The notes beneath the pieces were generated by a model. That model saw only the letters and a list, made by a program, of their open reading frames with translations. It was not told the origin of the DNA and ran no database searches. From positions 124,001 through 188,000 of the forward strand of contig NZ_BMDW01000007.1 in assembly GCF_014636175.1 (NCBI RefSeq): a DNA stretch of 64,000 bases, written 5' to 3'. Each line of letters opens with the position of its first letter. The stretch's first letter is position 1. The translations under genes were made by a program, and so were the position numbers. The stretch is from Sphingomonas psychrolutea (GTDB taxonomy: Bacteria; Pseudomonadota; Alphaproteobacteria; Sphingomonadales; Sphingomonadaceae). Positions 60,661 through 64,000 of the stretch are shown piece after piece.

Positions 60661-61995
60661 ATGGCTCGTATCGAAACTCCCAAACGCATCCGTGGTACGC
60701 AGGACATCTTCGGCGATGACCAGCGCCGCTTTGCCCGCGTCGTCGACACGTTCGACCGCATCCGCCGCCTCTATTGCTTTCAGCGCGTCGAGGTGCCGGT
60801 GTTCGAGGCAACCGCCGTGTTCGCGCGCTCGCTCGGCGAGACGACCGACGTCGTGTCGAAGGAAATGTACACGTTCGAGGATCGCGGCGGCGATTCGCTG
60901 ACGCTCCGCCCCGAATTCACCGCCGGCATCGCGCGCGCCTATCTGACCGAGGGCTGGCAACAATATGCCCCCTTGAAGATCGCGACGCATGGGCCGGTGT
61001 TCCGCTACGAACGCCCGCAAAAGGGCCGCTTCCGCCAGTTCCACCAGATCGACGCCGAAGTGATCGGCGCCGCCGAACCGGCGGCGGACGTCGAATTGCT
61101 CGTTCTGGCGGACCAGTTGCTGCACGAACTCGGCATTGCCGACGGCGTGACGTTGCAACTCAACACGCTGGGCGATGCCGAGACGCGCGATGCGTGGCGT
61201 GCGGCGCTGGTCGCGCATTTCGAGGCGCATCGCGACGTGCTGAGCGAAGACAGCCTCGCGCGGCTGGACAAGAACCCGCTGCGCATCCTCGATTCGAAGG
61301 ACCCGCGCGATCGGCCAGTGGCGGACAGCGCGCCCGATATCGATGCGTATCTGACGCCCGAAGCACGCGCCTTCTTCGATGCCGTGACGGCAGGGCTGTG
61401 TGCGGCGGGCGTGACGTGGACGCGCAACGCCCGACTGGTGCGCGGCCTCGATTATTACCGCCACACCGCGTTCGAATTCGTAACCGACCGGCTCGGCGCG
61501 CAGGGGACCGTACTGGCGGGTGGGCGGTACGACGGGCTGATCGGGAGTCTGGGCGGGCCGGAGACGGCGGGCGTTGGCTGGGCCGCGGGGATCGAGCGGC
61601 TGGCGATGTTGCTTGAGGAGCCTGCTGTCGAGAAAGTCATGACCGTTGTGGTTCCCATGGGAGCCGCCGCAGAAGCGCGCGCTGTGCGCATTGTGGCGGA
61701 TCTTCGACGTGCCAAGATGCGCAGCGACTTGGCTTACAAGGGCAACATGAAGCGTCGGCTCGCTAAAGCGGCTGCGCAAGGCGCGGAATACGCCGTGATC
61801 CTCGGTGACGATGAGCTGGCTCGCGAAGAGGCCACGGTCAAGTCGCTTAAGGACGGAAGCCAGCGGACCGTTCCGCTTGCCGATCTCGCGACGGCGATGT
61901 GGGATCAGTATTTGGCAAACGATAATCCCGACGCCGAGGATTTGGTGAGCTGGAATGCGGATGGTGGCGTCGTGAAGGGGCCATTCCGCGAATGA
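60661..61995 (+). CDS. hisS: Histidyl-tRNA synthetase
   Basis: A 444-residue class II aminoacyl-tRNA synthetase. Motif 1 region is [13 protein letters not shown], motif 2 is [21 protein letters not shown] (in pieces, about 111-131) and the histidine A motif is [13 protein letters not shown] (about 261-273). An anticodon-binding domain is at about 330-420. Short C-terminal tail. The stop overlaps the prfA ATG (ATGA). Confidence 0.96.
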   Translation: MARIETPKRIRGTQDIFGDDQRRFARVVDTFDRIRRLYCFQRVEVPVFEATAVFARSLGETTDVVSKEMYTFEDRGGDSLTLRPEFTAGIARAYLTEGWQQYAPLKIATHGPVFRYERPQKGRFRQFHQIDAEVIGAAEPAADVELLVLADQLLHELGIADGVTLQLNTLGDAETRDAWRAALVAHFEAHRDVLSEDSLARLDKNPLRILDSKDPRDRPVADSAPDIDAYLTPEARAFFDAVTAGLCAAGVTWTRNARLVRGLDYYRHTAFEFVTDRLGAQGTVLAGGRYDGLIGSLGGPETAGVGWAAGIERLAMLLEEPAVEKVMTVVVPMGAAAEARAVRIVADLRRAKMRSDLAYKGNMKRRLAKAAAQGAEYAVILGDDELAREEATVKSLKDGSQRTVPLADLATAMWDQYLANDNPDAEDLVSWNADGGVVKGPFRE

Positions 61996-63065
61996 CCTCC
62001 ATCTCCCCCGAACGCATCCTGCAGATCGAGGCGCGGCGTGACGAGCTTTCGGCGTTGATGGCGTCGGGGGATTTGCCGTCGGAGCGCTTCGTCGCGGTCT
62101 CCAAGGAATATGCCGAGCTCGAACCCGTCGCGCGCGCGGCGGGCGAGGTGCGGCGGTTGCGCGCCGAACTCGGCGTGCTCGCGGGGATGGAGGGCGATGC
62201 CGACCCCGAAATCAAGGTGATGGCGCGCGAGGAGATCGACTCGATCCGCGAGACGCTGCCTGAGGCCGAACGCGCGCTCGCGCTGTCGCTGTTGCCGCGT
62301 GATGCCGCCGACGAGCGCGCTGCGATGCTCGAAATCCGCGCCGGCACCGGTGGCGACGAGGCAGCACTCTTCGCCGCCGACCTGTTCCGCATGTATCAGC
62401 GGTATGCCGAAGGGCAGGGGTGGCGCGTTGAACTGATCTCCGCCTCGAGCTCCGACAGCGGCGGCTTCAAGGAAGTGATCGCCTCGGTCGAGGGCAAGGG
62501 CGTGTTCGCGAAATTGAAGTTCGAAAGCGGCGTCCACCGCGTCCAGCGCGTCCCCGCGACCGAAGCGCAAGGGCGGATCCACACCTCGGCGGCAACCGTC
62601 GCGGTGCTGCCCGAGGCCGAGGAAGTCGATATCAAGATCGAGGACAAGGACCTTCGCATCGACATTTACCGCTCGTCCGGCCCCGGCGGGCAATCGGTCA
62701 ACACCACCGATTCGGCGGTGCGGATCGTGCATATTCCCTCGGGCCTCGTCGTGATCCAGCAGGACGAGAAATCGCAACACAAGAACAAGGCCAAGGCGAT
62801 GCGCGTGTTGCGCACCCGCCTCTACGAGGCCGAGCGTGATCGGCTGCATCAGGAGCGGGCAGGGGCGCGCAAGTCGATGGTCGGATCGGGCGACCGATCC
62901 GAGCGCATCCGCACCTACAATTTCCCGCAAGGCCGCGTGACCGACCACCGCATCAATTTGACGCTGCACCGTCTGCCGGAGATTTTGCAGGGCGAGATGG
63001 ACGACCTGATCGGCGCGCTGATCGCGCAGGACGAGGCGGAGCGGCTGGCGTCGCTGGATGGGTGA
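61992..63065 (+). CDS. prfA: Peptide chain release factor 1
   Basis: A 357-residue RF1. The catalytic GGQ is Gly232-Gly233-Gln234 in [18 protein letters not shown] (in pieces). The stop-codon-reading PxT-type region is [20 protein letters not shown] (about 184-203, in pieces; PAT at the start). It ends peptide synthesis at UAA and UAG. Its methylase PrmC is encoded next, a common pairing. Confidence 0.96.
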   Translation: MTSISPERILQIEARRDELSALMASGDLPSERFVAVSKEYAELEPVARAAGEVRRLRAELGVLAGMEGDADPEIKVMAREEIDSIRETLPEAERALALSLLPRDAADERAAMLEIRAGTGGDEAALFAADLFRMYQRYAEGQGWRVELISASSSDSGGFKEVIASVEGKGVFAKLKFESGVHRVQRVPATEAQGRIHTSAATVAVLPEAEEVDIKIEDKDLRIDIYRSSGPGGQSVNTTDSAVRIVHIPSGLVVIQQDEKSQHKNKAKAMRVLRTRLYEAERDRLHQERAGARKSMVGSGDRSERIRTYNFPQGRVTDHRINLTLHRLPEILQGEMDDLIGALIAQDEAERLASLDG

Positions 63066-63077
63066 GGCTTACTTGCT

Positions 63078-63182
63078 CCCCTCCCGCTCGCGGGAGGGGC
63101 TGGGGGAGGGCAGTGCGACAAGCGTGCCGTCTGAGCATATATGACAACCCCTCCCCCAGCCCCTCCCGCAGGCGGGAGGGGA
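63078..63182. repeat. Family I inverted repeat, copy c (prfA-prmC gap)
   Basis: CCCCTCCCGC-tc-GCGGGAGGGG, followed by CTGGGGGAGGG, starts at 63078. The inverted half, CCCCTCCCCCAGCCCCTCCC..., ends GCGGGAGGGGA at 63182. The centre is unique. The terminal purine run abuts the GTG of prmC. Same internal-operon location as copies a and b. Confidence 0.86.
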
Positions 63183-64000
63183 GTGAGAAGCGCCCTCGCT
63201 TCGGCTACCTCCGACCTCGCCGCCATCAGCCAAACGCCGCGCCTCGATGCCGAACTGCTGATGGCCCACGCGCTCGGCATCTCGCGCGAAACCCTGCTCC
63301 TCGCCCATCTCGACGCTCCCGAACCCGCCGCCTTCGCGGCGCTGCTCGCCCGCCGTCTCGCGCACGAGCCGATCGCCTATATCACCGGCACCCGCGCCTT
63401 CTGGACGATCGAGCTTGCGGTCGGCCCCGGCGTGCTTGTCCCGCGCGCCGATAGCGAAACCTTGCTCGAGGCAGCGGTCGAGCATTTCCGCGATCGCGCG
63501 CCCACGACGATCCTCGATCTCGGAACCGGGCCCGGAACGCTGTTGCTAGCTGCACTCGATCAATGGCCGGACGCCACAGGGCTCGGGATCGACACGTCGG
63601 AGGTCGCGCTCGATTATGCCAAGCGCAATGCCGCGACACTGCGCCTGAGTCAGCGGGCGCAGTTTGCGCGCGGCGCTTGGGCCACCGCGTTGGTAGGTCA
63701 GTTCGACCTGATCCTCGCCAACCCGCCCTATATCGGCACGAACGAAACCCTTCCCGAGGAAGTGCGCGCGCACGAACCCGCTGCGGCCCTGTTCGCCGGC
63801 CCCGATGGCCTCGCCGATTACCGCAGCATCGCGCCGCAACTCCCGGCCTTGCTCGCCCCCGGCGGCGCGGCGATCCTCGAAATCGGCGCGACCCAAGCCG
63901 CTGCCGTCGCCGCCTTGCTCGAAGCGCAAGGCTTTACGGTCGCGCTGCGCCACGACCTTGGCCGCAACCCGCGCGCGCTAATCGCGACGTGGCGGACATG
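63183..64000 (+). CDS. prmC: Peptide chain release factor N5-glutamine methyltransferase, reaching the window edge
   Basis: The methyltransferase that modifies the GGQ glutamine of RF1/RF2. RLDAELLMAHALG (about 19-31) is the N-terminal domain. SAM motif I is ILDLGTGPGTLLLAAL (about 113-128), and the catalytic motif is LILANPPYIGTN (about 179-190). The last complete codon is at 63996-63998. The final TG is probably the start of a TGA, so the gene looks complete to within one base. The GTG at 63183 fits family length and the GGGAGGGGA just upstream. An ATG at 63141 inside the repeat is also in frame and would add MTTPPPAPPAGGRG. Confidence 0.9.
   Translation, partial: MRSALASATSDLAAISQTPRLDAELLMAHALGISRETLLLAHLDAPEPAAFAALLARRLAHEPIAYITGTRAFWTIELAVGPGVLVPRADSETLLEAAVEHFRDRAPTTILDLGTGPGTLLLAALDQWPDATGLGIDTSEVALDYAKRNAATLRLSQRAQFARGAWATALVGQFDLILANPPYIGTNETLPEEVRAHEPAAALFAGPDGLADYRSIAPQLPALLAPGGAAILEIGATQAAAVAALLEAQGFTVALRHDLGRNPRALIATWRT

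Overview
The window looks like a chromosomal segment of a sphingomonad (Sphingomonas or close relative, Alphaproteobacteria). The reasons are very high GC, frequent GTG/TTG starts with ATGA/GTGA stop-start overlaps, a TonB-dependent receptor, an aa3-type oxidase operon (coxB-ctaD-ctaB-ctaG-coxC-surf1), a ybgC-tolQRAB-pal operon and the pyrE-pdxJ-acpS-lepB order. Most of it is core chromosome. I see no phage, insertion sequence, rRNA, tRNA or CRISPR array. The genome assignment is inference from gene content; no 16S gene is present.

Layout. 1-9.2 kb: a catabolic island with an SsuD-type flavin monooxygenase (cut by the left edge), an aldo/keto reductase, a Gfo/Idh/MocA enzyme, a TonB receptor, an ACS-family MFS permease with a LacI-type operator, a YeiH-type putative sulfate exporter and a LacI regulator. 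This set resembles the monooxygenase (sulfo-SMO) route for sulfoquinovose-type sulfosugars and is the most interesting metabolic lead. 9.2-15.3 kb: Tat-type PhoD phosphatase, then a GT-C membrane glycosyltransferase facing a GT4 / DUF2141 / membrane-protein operon. 15.3-20 kb: maiA, an AI-2E family permease, lepB, acpS, pdxJ, pyrE on the minus strand. 20-29 kb: the cytochrome oxidase operon running on into thrC and an rRNA-type methyltransferase. 28.8-34 kb: ccmBA, a small Zn-peptidase, phhB, an SDR, and a ProV plus ProW-ProX fusion ABC system. 34-38 kb: ubiG, lysC, a small orphan protein resembling EF-Tu domain III, yjbQ, an NPD-type flavoprotein.

38-42 kb: a FitAB-like toxin-antitoxin pair, then an ABC exporter/XRE regulator operon whose permease looks frameshifted in a G-rich run and whose promoter region carries twin inverted repeats. 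42-46.6 kb: ybgC-tolQRAB-pal. 46.7-50 kb: an SPFH protein, an Arc-like ribbon-helix-helix protein, a small membrane protein and an alpha/beta hydrolase behind a perfect 16-bp palindrome, then an S1/P1 nuclease. 50-60 kb: isoaspartyl peptidase, acyltransferase, ispG, an AbrB-PIN toxin-antitoxin pair, a retropepsin-like protease, a DMT transporter, a GNAT, ppa, an M61 peptidase, DUF1345 and TSUP proteins. 60.6-64 kb: hisS, prfA, prmC (right edge).

The noncoding DNA is dominated by long inverted repeats of about 95-200 bp, which I group in three families by sequence: (I) CCCCTCCCGC/GCGGGAGGGG elements placed inside operons, with the downstream gene's Shine-Dalgarno apparently inside the 3' stem; (II) gaagaag...GCGCGGAGGCGCGG elements that fill whole intergenic gaps; (III) CACCCCGGC...GCCGGGGTG elements. 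Starts were chosen by family N-termini, Shine-Dalgarno spacing and stop-start overlap. Functions come from recognisable motifs only; no searches were run.
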